The notes under the pieces were generated by a model. It saw nothing but the letters and a program-made list of their open reading frames with translations, was not told where the DNA came from and searched no databases. This document shows positions 32,626 to 41,330 of a stretch of 64,000 bases of DNA, piece after piece; position 1 is the stretch's first letter; each line of letters begins with the position of its first letter. The DNA comes from Anaerocolumna aminovalerica. GTDB lineage: Bacteria > Bacillota > Clostridia > Lachnospirales > Lachnospiraceae. Both the position numbers and the translations under genes were made by a program. The stretch spans positions 44,200-108,199 of the forward strand of contig NZ_FOWD01000015.1 in assembly GCF_900115365.1 (NCBI RefSeq), written 5' to 3'.

Positions 32626-32981
32626 AAGAGCTTGTCTGTATTGTCTGTCCCAATGGTTGTCCCATGATGATTGAAGAAATGGGGACTTCAATCAAGGTAT
32701 CCGGGAATCGGTGTAAACGGGGAGAAGAATTTGCAGTAAGTGAGATGATTCATCCAATGAGAACCATCTGTTCTACAGTCAAAACCAATTTTCCTAAAGT
32801 ACCTGTACTTCCTGTTAGAGTGTCGGAAGAGATACCTAAGGACAAAATCTTTGATGTTATGAGGGAAATCAATAAGGTGGTGGTAACAGTACCTGTTTCT
32901 CTTGGGGATATAATTATAGAAGATGTATTGGGATTAAACGTTAATGTCATAGCAACAAGCAACATATTAAAGGAGTTATAA
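32622..32981 (+). CDS. DUF1667 family protein (small Cys-rich partner)
   Basis: A 119-residue protein beginning with Cys6, Cys9, Cys13 (CIVCPNGC) and Cys31 (NRCKRGEEFA), a four-cysteine pattern that may bind an Fe-S cluster or zinc, then VTVPVSLGDIIIEDVLGLNV. This matches DUF1667, which in Firmicutes follows GlpA- and GlpB-like flavoproteins and may stand in for the Fe-S subunit. It overlaps the previous stop by 4 bp (ATGA). Confidence 0.88.
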   Translation: MKELVCIVCPNGCPMMIEEMGTSIKVSGNRCKRGEEFAVSEMIHPMRTICSTVKTNFPKVPVLPVRVSEEIPKDKIFDVMREINKVVVTVPVSLGDIIIEDVLGLNVNVIATSNILKEL

Positions 32982-32996
32982 GAAAATTAAGGAGAA

Positions 32997-33049
32997 GGTT
33001 GAGAGAAAGTAAATATTAAAAAAGGCTGCCACAAGTGATTCTTTCAACC
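32997..33049 (+). repeat. 53-bp GGTTGA/TCAACC hairpin element, copy B
   Basis: GGTTGAGAGAA (32997-33007) faces TTCTTTCAACC (33039-33049). Length, termini and the inner AAAGGnTGCCAC match the element at 7359-7411. It sits between the DUF1667 gene and the FGGY kinase Shine-Dalgarno. Confidence 0.65.
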
Positions 33050-33070
33050 CATGGGCGAATGGAGGTAAAG

Positions 33071-34612
33071 ATGAAGAATCCGTTGATATTAACCTTTGAT
33101 TTGGGGACCCAGAGTATGCGTGGAATGCTGGTGAATAAACAGGGGCAGATAGTATATATGATTCAGCATAAATACGAGACTCCATACTATTCCAAGAAAC
33201 CGGGATGGGCAGAGCAAAAGCCAGAATTTTATTTTGATACATTATGCTTCATATCCAAGGAATTAAAGGGGAAAAGTCCAAATGGTTTTGATGATGTAAT
33301 TGGGGTGACGCTGACCGCCATTCGGGATTCCTCGGTGTGTCTGGATGAAAATAATAAGCCTTTGCGGGATGTTATATTGTGGTTAGACAGCAGAGAAACA
33401 AATTATGTAAAACCTTTTAAGTGGTGGATTAAAACCGCAATGAAACTGGCTGGAATGGAAGCAACTTTGAATAAGCAATATAAGGTTTCAGCTGCAAATT
33501 GGATTATGGAGAATGAACCGGATATCTGGGAGAAGACCTGTAAGTTTGTTATGTTGCCTACTTATTTGAATTATAAAATGACAGGGCAGTTAAAAGATTG
33601 TCCTGCCAATATGATTGGTCATATTCCTTTTGATTACAAAAAGATGAACTGGCAGTCAAAAAATAATATAAAACGTTGTATGTGCGATATACCAAAGCTT
33701 CAACTGTGTGATTTGGTACAGACGGAAGAAACCATAGGAATGATTACAAATCAGATGGAAGAACTATCCGGAATACCTGAGGGACTCCCTCTTATTGCAA
33801 CCGGGTCCGATAAAGGCTGTGAAACCTTGGGCTTATCGGTTATTAATGAAGAAAAAGCGGCACTGTCTTTTGGTACCACTGCAACGGTTCAGTTTGCTAC
33901 AAAGAAATATTTTGAACCAAAGCGATTTCTTCCGGCATATCCCGGAGTACCTCCTGGAATGTACAATCCGGAAATTGAGATTTTCCGGGGTTATTGGTTA
34001 ATTTCCTGGTTCAAACGTGAATTTGCCATGAAAGAATGTGTGGAAGCGAGGCGGAGAGGCTGTGATCCGGAGAAGATTCTAAATGAAAGGCTCAGAGAAA
34101 TTCCTCCTGGATGTGACGGATTGATCTTGCAGCCTTTTTGGACACCTGGGGTTGTTATACCCAATGCCAAAGGTGCCATTATCGGATTCTCGGATGTTCA
34201 TACAAGAATTCATATTTATCGGGCCATTATAGAAGGAATTGGGTTTGCATTAATGGATGGAATGTACAGCATGGAACGACGGTCAGGGCAAAAGATAAAA
34301 GAAATATATGTAGCAGGAGGCGGATCTCAAAGCGATGAAATATGCCAGATTACTGCCAATATGTTCGGACTTCCGGTTATACGTATTCAAACTCATGAAG
34401 CTTCCGGTTTGGGAGCATCCATTGCGGGATTTGTGGCAATGGGTGAATTTAAAAGCTATGAGGAGGCAATTTCACAGATGGTACATATTAAGGATGTATT
34501 TCAGCCGGATATGGAAGAACATATTATATATGAAAAACTTTATCATTATGTATATAAACGAATCTATTCAAGATTACTACCTCTTTATGTAAAAATAAAG
34601 CATTTAACATAG
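33071..34612 (+). CDS. FGGY family carbohydrate kinase
   Basis: A 513-residue kinase of the glycerol/xylulose kinase superfamily. The N-terminal phosphate motif FDLGTQSMRGML (9-20), the substrate region VILWLDSRE, the ATP-site ATGSDKGCETLGL and SFGTTATVQF, and the C-terminal IKEIYVAGGGSQSDEICQI are all present. By position after GlpA/B-like genes it may phosphorylate glycerol or a related polyol, but it differs from classical GlpK (about 500 residues with an S-R-E-T substrate motif) and could act on another sugar. GGAGG at 33061-33065 selects ATG 33071 over 33035. Confidence 0.88.
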   Translation: MKNPLILTFDLGTQSMRGMLVNKQGQIVYMIQHKYETPYYSKKPGWAEQKPEFYFDTLCFISKELKGKSPNGFDDVIGVTLTAIRDSSVCLDENNKPLRDVILWLDSRETNYVKPFKWWIKTAMKLAGMEATLNKQYKVSAANWIMENEPDIWEKTCKFVMLPTYLNYKMTGQLKDCPANMIGHIPFDYKKMNWQSKNNIKRCMCDIPKLQLCDLVQTEETIGMITNQMEELSGIPEGLPLIATGSDKGCETLGLSVINEEKAALSFGTTATVQFATKKYFEPKRFLPAYPGVPPGMYNPEIEIFRGYWLISWFKREFAMKECVEARRRGCDPEKILNERLREIPPGCDGLILQPFWTPGVVIPNAKGAIIGFSDVHTRIHIYRAIIEGIGFALMDGMYSMERRSGQKIKEIYVAGGGSQSDEICQITANMFGLPVIRIQTHEASGLGASIAGFVAMGEFKSYEEAISQMVHIKDVFQPDMEEHIIYEKLYHYVYKRIYSRLLPLYVKIKHLT

Positions 34613-34629
34613 AGTGAAGTGTGAATTTG

Positions 34630-34650
34630 AGATGCCACAAGCGGCATTAT
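34630..34650 (+). repeat. Degenerate intergenic repeat with ATGCC/GGCAT hairpin
   Basis: AGATGCCACAAGCGGCATTAT at 34630-34650 forms ATGCC-ACAAGC-GGCAT. Its last 12 bases equal 8385-8396, and TGCCACAAG matches the interior of the 53-bp element at 32997. Confidence 0.45.
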
Positions 34651-34670
34651 GAAAGGAGCATGGTTATAAA

Positions 34671-36410
34671 ATGAGTAAGCCATATCAAGGATTTGAACCA
34701 AAATGGGTTAAAGAAGCTGCACCAAATAACAGCTATCGGTCCATTTTCCGTTGGGGAGATCCCAATTATGTGAAATATCCAAAAGAGTCATTATACAAGA
34801 TGATGAAAGAAACATTTGGAATGAAGGATGAAGATTTTAAACAATACACCGGTGATATTGGAATGGGGGAAGTAAAGCTTTCCATTCCATGCGGCTTAGA
34901 CCAGGTACATATAAAAGCATTAAAAGATATAGCAGGCAGGGAGTTTGTAACAACGGAGGATTATCCCCGCCTGGCAGTTGCTTATGGTAAGACAGGTTAT
35001 GATGCATTACGGCTTCGGGAAAAACGGGTTGACTGTGTACCGGATGTAGTTGTTTATCCGGATACAACAAAGCAGATTGAAGAGATTGTGGAGTACAGTA
35101 CCAAACATAATATACCTCTTTATGTTTATGGCGGCGGCAGCAGTGTCACAAGAGGTGTGGAGCCAACTAAGGGCGGCATATCACTGGATATGAGACTTCG
35201 GTATAATAAAGTACTTTCCTTTAATGAGGTTGATCAAACCATTACTGTTCAGACAGGAATGTCAGGCCCTCAGCTGGAAGATGCATTAAATCAGGCTCCT
35301 GTTTTGTTTGGTGCAAAAAGGGCGTATACCTGCGGGCATTTTCCTCAATCTTTTGAATACAGCAGTGTGGGAGGCTGGGTGGTAACAAGGGGGGCCGGTC
35401 AGAACAGCACATATTATGGCTGTATCACGGATATAGTAATAGGACAAAAATATGCTACTCCAATCGGAACTATTCAAACAAGCCATTACCCAAGAGAAGC
35501 AACCGGCCCGGACTTAAACCAGATAATGATGGGTGGGGAGGGTGCTTTTGGTGTTCTCACAGAAGTAACCTTAAAAGTCTTTCGCTATATGCCTGAAAAC
35601 AGAAAAAGATTTTCTTTTATCTTTAAGAACTGGGAAATAGCACAAGAAGCGGCCAGAGAAATGATGCAGTGTGAAGCCGGATATTCTTCTGTTTTTAGAT
35701 TATCAGATCCCGAAGAAACAAATTTAATGCTGCGTTTATACAATGTGGATGAGACCCCTTTACATAGAATTTTTGATGTACGGGGATTTAAAGATATGGA
35801 ACGATGCCTGTTTTTAGGCTTTACAGACGGTGAAAAAGGATTTTCTAAAAATGTTGCCAAAAATATTAAAAGAATTGCAAGACAGTATGGCGGTATGAGT
35901 TTAACCTCCTTTGTAACAAAGAGCTGGGAAAAAGGCCGGTTTACAGACCCGTATCTTAGAGATACTTTAATGGATTTCGGTCTTATAACTGATACCTTGG
36001 AATGTACTGTGAACTGGTCCAATATGGCACAGGTACATAGGGATGTGAGAGAAGTCTGTCATAAGTTACCTAATACCATTGTAACAACTCATATGTCACA
36101 TTGTTACCCACAGGGAGCAAATCTTTATTTTATATTTATTACCAGAATGAATGATGCTGAAAGCTTTAAAGCATATCATAGCAGTATTTTGGATGCCATA
36201 CAAAAATCCGGCGCCACCATGAGTCATCATCATGGAATCGGTAAAATGTTTGCACCTTGGCTGGAAGGACAGATTGGAAGAAAAGAATATGGTGTATTTA
36301 AGGTACTTAAGGATTATTTTGACCCTGGGTATAATATGAATCCTGGGGGAACACTTGGATTAGATTTAAAGGAAGAGGAAAAGCGGTTTTTAAAACCAGA
36401 TATTCAATAA
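34671..36410 (+). CDS. FAD-linked oxidase, alkylglycerone-phosphate synthase-like
   Basis: A 579-residue flavoprotein of the VAO/PCMH fold. The FAD pyrophosphate region is DVVVYPDTTKQIEEIVEYS followed by YGGGSSVTRGVEP (153-165), then SVGGWVVTRGAGQNSTYYG. The C-terminal His triad His519-521 (MSHHHGIGKM) is the signature of alkyldihydroxyacetone-phosphate synthase, which swaps an acyl for an alkyl chain on DHAP. Length fits that enzyme. It may build glycerol ether lipids or act as an oxidase of a hydroxy acid such as lactate or glycolate; the glycerol-type operon favours a three-carbon phosphate substrate. AAAGGAG precedes the ATG. Confidence 0.85.
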   Translation: MSKPYQGFEPKWVKEAAPNNSYRSIFRWGDPNYVKYPKESLYKMMKETFGMKDEDFKQYTGDIGMGEVKLSIPCGLDQVHIKALKDIAGREFVTTEDYPRLAVAYGKTGYDALRLREKRVDCVPDVVVYPDTTKQIEEIVEYSTKHNIPLYVYGGGSSVTRGVEPTKGGISLDMRLRYNKVLSFNEVDQTITVQTGMSGPQLEDALNQAPVLFGAKRAYTCGHFPQSFEYSSVGGWVVTRGAGQNSTYYGCITDIVIGQKYATPIGTIQTSHYPREATGPDLNQIMMGGEGAFGVLTEVTLKVFRYMPENRKRFSFIFKNWEIAQEAAREMMQCEAGYSSVFRLSDPEETNLMLRLYNVDETPLHRIFDVRGFKDMERCLFLGFTDGEKGFSKNVAKNIKRIARQYGGMSLTSFVTKSWEKGRFTDPYLRDTLMDFGLITDTLECTVNWSNMAQVHRDVREVCHKLPNTIVTTHMSHCYPQGANLYFIFITRMNDAESFKAYHSSILDAIQKSGATMSHHHGIGKMFAPWLEGQIGRKEYGVFKVLKDYFDPGYNMNPGGTLGLDLKEEEKRFLKPDIQ

Positions 36411-36419
36411 TATATTAAG

Positions 36420-36785
36420 AAATTCAAGGGGCTAAGTTTTAGACAGTATCTTATGCAAAGGTGTGCGTCTCATATTGCCAGCGATACGGATATAAAGGAA
36501 GCAGGTATGCTAGGCATGAAAGCCTTGCAATGCGCCTTAGAAGGTAGAAATGGTATTATGGCATCTATTCAAAGGACTGGTTCTAAGCCCTATAGGGTAA
36601 TATATTCTTCGGTACCAATAGAAAAAGTCGCTAATCATGAAAAAAAGGTTCCAAAAGAAATGATACATGAAAATGGCTGTGATATTACCGATAAAATGAT
36701 AGAATATTTATTACCTTTAATACAAGGTGAGGTAAATATCAGGTATGAAAAGGGTATACCAAAGCATGTAAATATAAAGAGTTGA
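36420..36785 (+). pseudogene. C-terminal fragment of a PPi-type 6-phosphofructokinase
   Basis: The frame from about 36438 to TGA 36785 matches the C-terminal quarter of the clostridial PPi/group III phosphofructokinase: QRCASHIASDTDIKEAGMLG, then EKVANHEKKVPKEM and IEYLLPLIQGEVNIRY. The first three-quarters, with the active site (GGDDT motif), are missing; in frame upstream lies the stop of the oxidase gene. An ATG at 36453 falls inside the homologous region and has no ribosome site. It is a relic of deletion or insertion, not a functional gene. Confidence 0.8.
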
Positions 36786-36793
36786 CCGATTTA

Positions 36794-36834
36794 GGGGTTT
36801 TTGTAAAATAGCTTAAGCTATGAGCAAAAACTCC
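36794..36834 (+). terminator. Long hairpin after the PFK remnant
   Basis: GGGGTTTTTG (36794-36803) pairs with CAAAAACTCC (36825-36834, one G-T) around an inner palindrome TAGCTTAAGCTA. The tail TTATTT is weak. It could terminate the glp-type operon. Confidence 0.5.
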
Positions 36835-36979
36835 TTATTTGGATACAATTTCATCCATCTTTGTTGTACAATCCTGAAATGTAGTGGAAGTTGTCCGTAG
36901 AATGAAAAATACTACCAGAGGCAAACAAAATGAAATTTAACTTTAGAGCCATAATCTGCTTCCTTTTGAAAATTTTGAA

Positions 36980-36988
36980 TGGTATAAT
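36980..36988 (+). promoter_or_regulatory. Extended -10 promoter for the 37.1-kb genes
   Basis: TGGTATAAT fits the extended -10 TGnTATAAT, about 130 bp before ATG 37121. The rest of the 335-bp gap 36786-37120 shows no gene. Confidence 0.4.
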
Positions 36989-37120
36989 AAGTTAATTAAT
37001 AATGTGAATTGTAAAAATAAACGCTTTTCCGGTGAGCAATATGATGTAACTCTAAAGCTGCAATATAATTTATATAATCTGTATTTGTTTTATCAGATAA
37101 AAATTTAAGGGGGATTAATT

Positions 37121-37591
37121 ATGGGTCATTTGGGTTTTTCATATATAGGACTGATTTTCTTACTGATGTTGACAATTCCTAATCTAATATGGACAAAGCA
37201 CCAGCCTGATGGATACGATTTTCATGATGAAAACAAGGTCTTGTTAATCTTTGAACGTGTGGGTCAGGTTCTTGTTACCTGTACGTCACTGATTTTTTCA
37301 GACTTTAATCTTCGTCCTTGGTCTATTTGGACATTATGGCTTGTTGCTGCGGTAATACTAATGCTTATGTATGAATGCTGGTGGATAAGATATTTTAAAA
37401 GTCCAAAAGGATTGGCTGACTTTTACAGCAGCTTTTGTGGTGTTCCTGTAGCAGGTGCTACATTGCCTGTTGCTGCGTTTTTACTTCTTGGTATATATGG
37501 AAAAGTAGTCTGGCTCATAATTTCGGTAGTGATTTTAGGAATTGGGCATATTGGTATTCATCTGCAGCACCTAAAGGAAATCAATCAATAA
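37121..37591 (+). CDS. Hypothetical integral membrane protein
   Basis: A 156-residue protein with about five hydrophobic segments: near 6-24 (FSYIGLIFLLMLTIPNLIW), 46-62, 69-88 (IWTLWLVAAVILMLMYECWW), 107-125 and 130-148. The first loop has HQPDGYDF. I do not recognise a named family, though the topology resembles small uncharacterised Firmicutes membrane proteins. AAGGGGG lies 9 nt before the ATG. It is 25 bp upstream of a creatininase-family gene and probably co-transcribed with it. Confidence 0.7.
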   Translation: MGHLGFSYIGLIFLLMLTIPNLIWTKHQPDGYDFHDENKVLLIFERVGQVLVTCTSLIFSDFNLRPWSIWTLWLVAAVILMLMYECWWIRYFKSPKGLADFYSSFCGVPVAGATLPVAAFLLLGIYGKVVWLIISVVILGIGHIGIHLQHLKEINQ

Positions 37592-37616
37592 ATTAAATAA
37601 CAAATGGGGGAGAAGC

Positions 37617-38318
37617 ATGAAACTATTGGATTGTACATATACAGAAGTAAAGGAGCTTTTGAAAGAAAATAAAAATTTGATAATTCCAGCAGGAACCTGC
37701 GAACAACATGGACCTCATTTACCTTTAAATAATGATATTTTATGTGCAGAATATTTTGCGGAAGAATTATCAAAAGCAACAGGTTGTCTGGTTGCACCAA
37801 CAATAAACTACGGTGTTAATCTACCCTGTGATCGTTCCTTTACAGGAACAACATCTATTTCAAAAGATACCTTAAGAAGAATGATAATAGAAATTATTGA
37901 TTGGTGGAGGCATCAAGGATTTCTTAAATTCTTTATCATTACCTTTCATGGAGATCCATTCCATATAGATGCTTTGTCTGATATTTCAGATGATATATAT
38001 ATAATAGAGCCTTATGAGATTGATTATTCCGGCATATTAGAGAAGCAAACCACTATGAGACATTCCTGTGAAGCAGAGACGTCTGTTTCTTTATATTTAT
38101 ATCCCGAAAAGGTTAGAACTTCATTAATAGAAGAGCAAGATATAGTTTTTGAAGATTTCCGGGAATACCTGTTTCATGAGAAATGTGAAAAGCCCAACGG
38201 ATATATTGGCTGCTTAGGGTATCCCAAATCAGCAACCAAAGAAAAGGGTAAAATACTTGTGGAGAAAATGATTGAAAGAACCATAAAGGAGTATCGTAAA
38301 ATAACATTAGAGAATTAA
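37617..38318 (+). CDS. Creatininase family amidohydrolase
   Basis: A 233-residue protein with creatininase metal motifs: Glu29, His31 and Asp40 in GTCEQHGPHLPLNND, His111 in TFHGDPFHI (the usual GHGGN, here without the Asn), and Glu154 in RHSCEAETS. Family members hydrolyse creatinine, formamides of riboflavin/F420 or mycofactocin precursors; the natural substrate here is unknown. The altered HGD motif suggests a divergent branch. GGGGGAG precedes the ATG. Confidence 0.85.
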   Translation: MKLLDCTYTEVKELLKENKNLIIPAGTCEQHGPHLPLNNDILCAEYFAEELSKATGCLVAPTINYGVNLPCDRSFTGTTSISKDTLRRMIIEIIDWWRHQGFLKFFIITFHGDPFHIDALSDISDDIYIIEPYEIDYSGILEKQTTMRHSCEAETSVSLYLYPEKVRTSLIEEQDIVFEDFREYLFHEKCEKPNGYIGCLGYPKSATKEKGKILVEKMIERTIKEYRKITLEN

Positions 38319-38494
38319 ATCTTGTTTCTGATTTGAAATTATTTGAACATGTGGATATGAAACCTTTGTACCGCTATGAAGTAAAATATAAAATGTGGAT
38401 TGTAAATCTAATTATTAAAATGAAACTTGCATTCTTAAATACATTCTGATAAAGTTTTCTTATAATTTAATATAAAGGCAAAGGAGATTGCAGA

Positions 38495-38812
38495 ATGAAA
38501 GTTATTATGTACGGTACCGGTATATGTCAGGATTGTGTAAAAGCCAATGAAGTATTAAAAGATTATTCTAACATAGAACTTGACTACAGAAATATTACAG
38601 AAACCACTACTGTATTAAAAGAATTTTTAGCTTACCGGGATCATGAATCAATGTTTGCTCCGTTTGTTGAAGCAGGAAAAATAGGAATACCGTTTTTTAT
38701 TCTTGAGGATGGCAGAAAAACATTTGAACTCTCTGATTTTGTGGACATAGAAAAATCAGAAATACAAAGTTCTATAGGTTCCTGTTCTATTGAAGGTAAA
38801 GGCCAATGCTAG
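38495..38812 (+). CDS. Glutaredoxin-like thiol protein
   Basis: A 105-residue thioredoxin-fold protein with the redox motif Cys11-Gln-Asp-Cys14 after MKVIMYGTGI, the cis-Pro strand GIPFFILEDG (near residue 69), and a C-terminal tail with two extra cysteines (GSCSIEGKGQC). Members carry out thiol-disulfide exchange. AAAGGAG precedes the ATG. It is a single-gene unit with a strong terminator. Confidence 0.85.
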   Translation: MKVIMYGTGICQDCVKANEVLKDYSNIELDYRNITETTTVLKEFLAYRDHESMFAPFVEAGKIGIPFFILEDGRKTFELSDFVDIEKSEIQSSIGSCSIEGKGQC

Positions 38813-38900
38813 TTTTTTAATATATATATATCTAATACCATGATTCTGATTTAATAAAATCATGAATGAGAATAATACAGAATAAAATTGTAAAAAAGTT

Positions 38901-38934
38901 TAGGAACCGATATAGTACGGTTCCTATTTTTTTT
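38901..38934 (+). terminator. Strong terminator after the glutaredoxin-like gene
   Basis: TAGGAACCG (38901-38909) pairs perfectly with CGGTTCCTA (38918-38926) and is followed by eight T. Confidence 0.9.
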
Positions 38935-39070
38935 ATAAAAGTAAATTCTTTTAATTTGCTTTTTTCTATGATATACTCACATAAGTTATTCAACGTTTAA
39001 GAATTGAATATATAATTAAGGCACTTTTACGTCAGTATAAAATGCTATCCACTATTAGAAGGTGAAAGCC

Positions 39071-39085
39071 GGAATCGAGGTTATT
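39071..39085 (+). promoter_or_regulatory. Repeated translation-start cassette, copy 3
   Basis: GGAATCGAGGTTATT at 39071-39085 is identical to 10831-10845 and 21742-21756. Here it is followed by TTG rather than ATG, which identifies TTG 39086 as the start. The hairpin part before it is reduced to GGTGAAAGCC. Confidence 0.65.
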
Positions 39086-39757
39086 TTGATAGAAATATTA
39101 TATGAAGATAAAGATTTAATTGTATGTGTAAAGCCTGTAGGAGTACTTTCCCAACCGGGTATGGGAGAAGGGGAAGATATGATTACACTGCTTACCGAAC
39201 ATTTAGTAGAAAACAAGGAGAAACCATATATTGGTCTGGTTCACCGATTGGATAGAAATGTAGGCGGTGTTATGGTATTTTCTAAAAAACAAGCAGTTAC
39301 TTCAAAACTATCACAAGCAATTCAAGAGAGAAATTTTACCAAAGAGTATATGGCAGTGATTCATAATAAACCAGAAGAGCCATCAGGAATTTATAAAGAT
39401 TTATTATTTAAAGATTCTGGGAAGAATAAATCCTTTGTTGTAAAGAGGGTTCGAAAAGGAGTAAAAGAAGCTTCTTTAGAGTATACTGTTTTAGATAGCA
39501 TAAATGAGGAAAAGGGTGAACTTACCCTGGTTCGTATTAAATTGCATACCGGAAGAACTCATCAGATACGAGTACAATTTTCTTCTAGAAGAACACCTTT
39601 ATTAGGTGATGGTAAATATGGCAGTAAGGATAATAGATGCGAAATTGCTTTATGGTCCTATCGCCTGGCTTTTTGCCATCCTATAACAAAGAAAGAGATT
39701 GATTTTACGAAGATAGCTCCAAGTATTTATCCATGGGATCTATTTAATGTTAATTAG
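39086..39757 (+). CDS. RluA-family pseudouridine synthase
   Basis: About 223 residues from TTG 39086. The catalytic aspartate is in VHRLDRNVGGVMVF (Asp56 with this start), preceded by the family motif VCVKPVGVLSQPG and followed by TKEYMAVI and the C-terminal LHTGRTHQIRVQF and GDGKYG. It converts uridine to pseudouridine in rRNA or tRNA. There is no S4 RNA-binding domain, as in RluA/RluC-short forms. A GTG at 39062 is in frame, but the repeated cassette places the ribosome site right before the TTG. Confidence 0.9.
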   Translation: MIEILYEDKDLIVCVKPVGVLSQPGMGEGEDMITLLTEHLVENKEKPYIGLVHRLDRNVGGVMVFSKKQAVTSKLSQAIQERNFTKEYMAVIHNKPEEPSGIYKDLLFKDSGKNKSFVVKRVRKGVKEASLEYTVLDSINEEKGELTLVRIKLHTGRTHQIRVQFSSRRTPLLGDGKYGSKDNRCEIALWSYRLAFCHPITKKEIDFTKIAPSIYPWDLFNVN

Positions 39758-39816
39758 TTTTATAACTTAATACCAGAAGTGAAAGAGTAGCATAAACATC
39801 AAAGCTAGAGGATGAA

Positions 39817-40554
39817 ATGATGACTAAGATAGTAAAACGTGGATATTGTTTGAAAGATGAAATCGAGTTCGGTAGTCAGTGGAAAGACAGATTAAACCGG
39901 GCGGGAGAAGAGTTATATTATCTATTAAACCGCGGTTATAAGTTAAATCCTTCTTCTACTTTTATTGGAAATCATTATATGCTTTCGGAGCGGCAGCGGT
40001 TGGCTCTGGTTAGAATGATTGCTTCAAAGAAGCAGTTAGAGATACGGATAGAGAAAGAATTATCTCCTGCAGAACTACCTAAAAGGGTAGTAGTAGATGG
40101 GTTTAATACCATTATAAGTTTAGAGGTGGCATTGTCTGATTCTTTAATTATTAAGGGAATGGATGGCACCATAAGAGACTTGGCCGGACTTCGGGGTACT
40201 TACAGAATAATAGATAAAACCACTCAGGCGGTTCAGTTGATATTTCAAGCTTTGGAGGAATTAAATATATCTGAGGCAGTATTTTATTTAGACCAACCGG
40301 TTTCTAATTCAGGCAGATTAAAGAGTCTTATTATAGAAATTGCAAAAAATTATAACCTATCGATTGAGGTGGAAGTTATATATGATGTAGATAGAGTTCT
40401 GGAAAAGATGGAAGGAGTGATATCAAGTGATGCAGTTATTCTGGATAAATGCATTAGTTGGTTTAACCTAAATGGCTGGATAACAGACAGGTATGTGCAG
40501 CAGGCTTGGGTATATGAAATGAATGCTTCCTTATTTGAGAATAAATACCTATAA
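39817..40554 (+). CDS. DUF434/DUF5616 domain protein
   Basis: A 245-residue protein. The N-terminal part (YYLLNRGYKLNPSSTFIGNH, LSERQRLALVRM) fits DUF434 and the central part (VVVDGFNTIISLEVALSDS, GMDGTIRDLAGLRGTYR) fits the associated DUF5616. The conserved Asp/Asn/Arg residues suggest a nuclease- or phosphatase-like domain, but no activity is established to my knowledge. It lies 60 bp after the pseudouridine synthase gene and is probably co-transcribed. Confidence 0.8.
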   Translation: MMTKIVKRGYCLKDEIEFGSQWKDRLNRAGEELYYLLNRGYKLNPSSTFIGNHYMLSERQRLALVRMIASKKQLEIRIEKELSPAELPKRVVVDGFNTIISLEVALSDSLIIKGMDGTIRDLAGLRGTYRIIDKTTQAVQLIFQALEELNISEAVFYLDQPVSNSGRLKSLIIEIAKNYNLSIEVEVIYDVDRVLEKMEGVISSDAVILDKCISWFNLNGWITDRYVQQAWVYEMNASLFENKYL

Positions 40555-40574
40555 TATATAGCTTAATAACATCA

Positions 40575-40628
40575 TTGACACCAATAAAACAATTTGTTAT
40601 TATGACTATATGAACAGAGTTAGTCAAA
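40575..40628 (+). promoter_or_regulatory. Promoter and operator of the tetR gene at 40645
   Basis: TTGACA (40575-40580), a 17-bp spacer and TATTAT (40598-40603). Directly after lies a 26-bp site TGACTATAT-N11-GTCAAA (40603-40628). The same 26-bp arrangement is at 41288-41313 ahead of the ABC genes. Confidence 0.65.
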
Positions 40629-40644
40629 AAGGGAGGAGAGGATT

Positions 40645-41238
40645 TTGCCAAAGTGCTATTCCCAACAAGAGAGAGAATATATTATCAAACGCTTAAAAGA
40701 AGAAGCAGCTAAATGCCTTTCACAATACGGAATTAAGCGAACAACAGTTGATGAAATTGTCAAACGTGTAAAAATTCCAAAGGGTACATTTTATTTATTT
40801 TATCAATCAAAAGAATTATTATTATTTGACGTTATATTGGAGGAACACGATAAGATTGAGAAGCAGTTATTAGAAGCTTTATCAAGATTAAACCCGAAAG
40901 AAATCACTTGTGAGCAATTGACGGATTTACTTTTTGAATTTTTTAAAGTTGCTGAGGATATGCCTATCTTAAAAATGCTTAATTCCGGTGAGATTGAGAT
41001 ATTGACCCGTAAGTTGCCCGCTGATATTGTTACAAATCACCTCCTTCAAGATAAATCTATGGTTGAGAGATTTTTTGAAAAGTTCGTACCTGAAGGGAAT
41101 AAGGACATGGAGGTATTTAGTGTTGCTTTTAGAAATATCTATTTTGCAACTCTCCATAAAAACGAGTTTGATGAACGACATTATGACGATGCTTTGAAAC
41201 TTTTAATTCAAGGTTTGGTAATACAATTACTGCAATAA
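40645..41238 (+). CDS. TetR family regulator of the adjacent ABC transporter
   Basis: A 197-residue TetR protein starting with TTG; GGGAGGAGAGG precedes it. The helix-turn-helix is TTVDEIVKRVKIPKGTFYLF (near residues 34-53). Operator-like 26-bp sites lie before both this gene and the ABC operon, so it probably represses itself and the transporter until its ligand, perhaps the exported compound, binds. Confidence 0.9.
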   Translation: MPKCYSQQEREYIIKRLKEEAAKCLSQYGIKRTTVDEIVKRVKIPKGTFYLFYQSKELLLFDVILEEHDKIEKQLLEALSRLNPKEITCEQLTDLLFEFFKVAEDMPILKMLNSGEIEILTRKLPADIVTNHLLQDKSMVERFFEKFVPEGNKDMEVFSVAFRNIYFATLHKNEFDERHYDDALKLLIQGLVIQLLQ

Positions 41239-41242
41239 AAAG

Positions 41243-41269
41243 GTCCGGCAAAAAAATGAACTGCCGGAC
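41243..41269 (+). terminator. Terminator between tetR and the ABC operon
   Basis: GTCCGGCA (41243-41250) pairs perfectly with TGCCGGAC (41262-41269), followed by TTATAATT. It lies four bases after the stop. Confidence 0.6.
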
Positions 41270-41287
41270 TTATAATTAAATTTATAT

Positions 41288-41313
41288 TGACTATATATAG
41301 CATGATGGTCAAA
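41288..41313 (+). promoter_or_regulatory. Operator-like 26-bp site ahead of the ABC operon
   Basis: TGACTATAT (41288-41296) and GTCAAA (41308-41313) repeat the site at 40603-40628 with the same spacing. TTGAC/GTCAA arms make it an inverted repeat. It ends 17 bp before the ATPase start, in the 5' leader or over the start of transcription. Confidence 0.55.
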
Positions 41314-41330
41314 TGGTTTGGAGGCGGAAT

